Origin: Saprospiraceae bacterium
GTDB lineage: Bacteria > Bacteroidota > Bacteroidia > Chitinophagales > Saprospiraceae
NCBI GenBank assembly: GCA_019187225.1
Contig: JABAQQ010000072.1
Location: 1-33,588 of the forward strand
Reading direction: 5' to 3'
Length of the DNA: 33,588 nucleotides
The translations under genes were made by a program, and so were the position numbers. Under the pieces are notes generated by a model. It saw only the letters and a list, made by a program, of their open reading frames with translations, was not told the DNA's origin and searched no databases. Below are positions 33,585 through 33,588 of the stretch, piece by piece. The first letter of the stretch is position 1; the number at the start of each line of letters is the position of its first letter.

Positions 33585-33588
33585 CGCC

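Noticed and set aside
1-33588. Circular replicon from overlapping ends
   Set aside because: The ends match in inverted, not direct, orientation, so they cannot be joined into a circle.

Overview
The window reads as a chromosomal stretch (probably a contig) of a Bacteroidota bacterium, most likely a Saprospira/Lewinella-like lineage. The phylum call rests on LytS/LytTR-type signalling genes, many lipoproteins, an S41 tail protease with a PDZ domain, few clear Shine-Dalgarno sites and several matches to the Bacteroidota sigma-factor -7 box TAnnTTTG. The finer placement is inference. Most of the DNA is moderately GC-rich; the segments around 10.2-12.1 kb and 15.25-15.54 kb are visibly AT-richer. 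No rRNA, tRNA or CRISPR array is seen.

Layout. 0-1.6 kb: a LytS-type histidine kinase and a LytTR-type response regulator whose DNA-binding domain is missing. 1.8-10 kb: housekeeping and envelope genes, namely a PDZ/S41 peptidase, a carboxypeptidase-regulatory-like lipoprotein, a TraB/GumN lipoprotein, a small membrane-anchored protein and a heme-type TonB-dependent receptor. 10.1-12.2 kb: a MITE-like element followed by an AT-rich two-gene cassette, a two-TM GAF-like protein plus a Panacea (DUF4065) protein. This is a candidate toxin-antitoxin or defence pair. 12.4-15.9 kb: glyA, an M28 peptidase, a candidate small RNA and a LETM1-like membrane protein. 16.0-20.7 kb: an accessory conflict island with a truncated NACHT ATPase, a divergent remnant of a clpB 3' end, and a TIR-transmembrane gene overlapping a gene for an exported 14-repeat WD40 protein. 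20.8-23.4 kb: clpB. 24.0-33.5 kb: a four-gene beta-1,3-glucan operon encoding a clan GH-A enzyme fused to a likely outer-membrane barrel, a glycan-binding lipoprotein, a GH16 laminarinase and a GH149/GH94-like phosphorylase.

Two structural features stand out. First, bases 1-122 are a perfect inverted copy of bases 33463-33584; the repeat supplies the last codons and the stop of both terminal genes. It is best explained as the end of a multicopy element, or as an assembly artefact. Second, the TIR/WD40 cassette sits between two directly oriented copies of the clpB 3' end. One is the living gene. The other is a 33-codon fragment that differs mostly at synonymous or conservative positions, so it came from a divergent clpB. 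This suggests that the DNA downstream of clpB is a recombination or integration hot spot for defence genes.

Working together: the glucan operon can be read as surface capture (lipoprotein), endo-cleavage (GH16), further processing at the envelope (GH-A/barrel) and cytoplasmic phosphorolysis (GH149-like). The TIR protein may span the inner membrane, with its coiled coil and helical-repeat tail meeting the exported WD40 propellers in the periplasm and its NADase-like domain in the cytoplasm.
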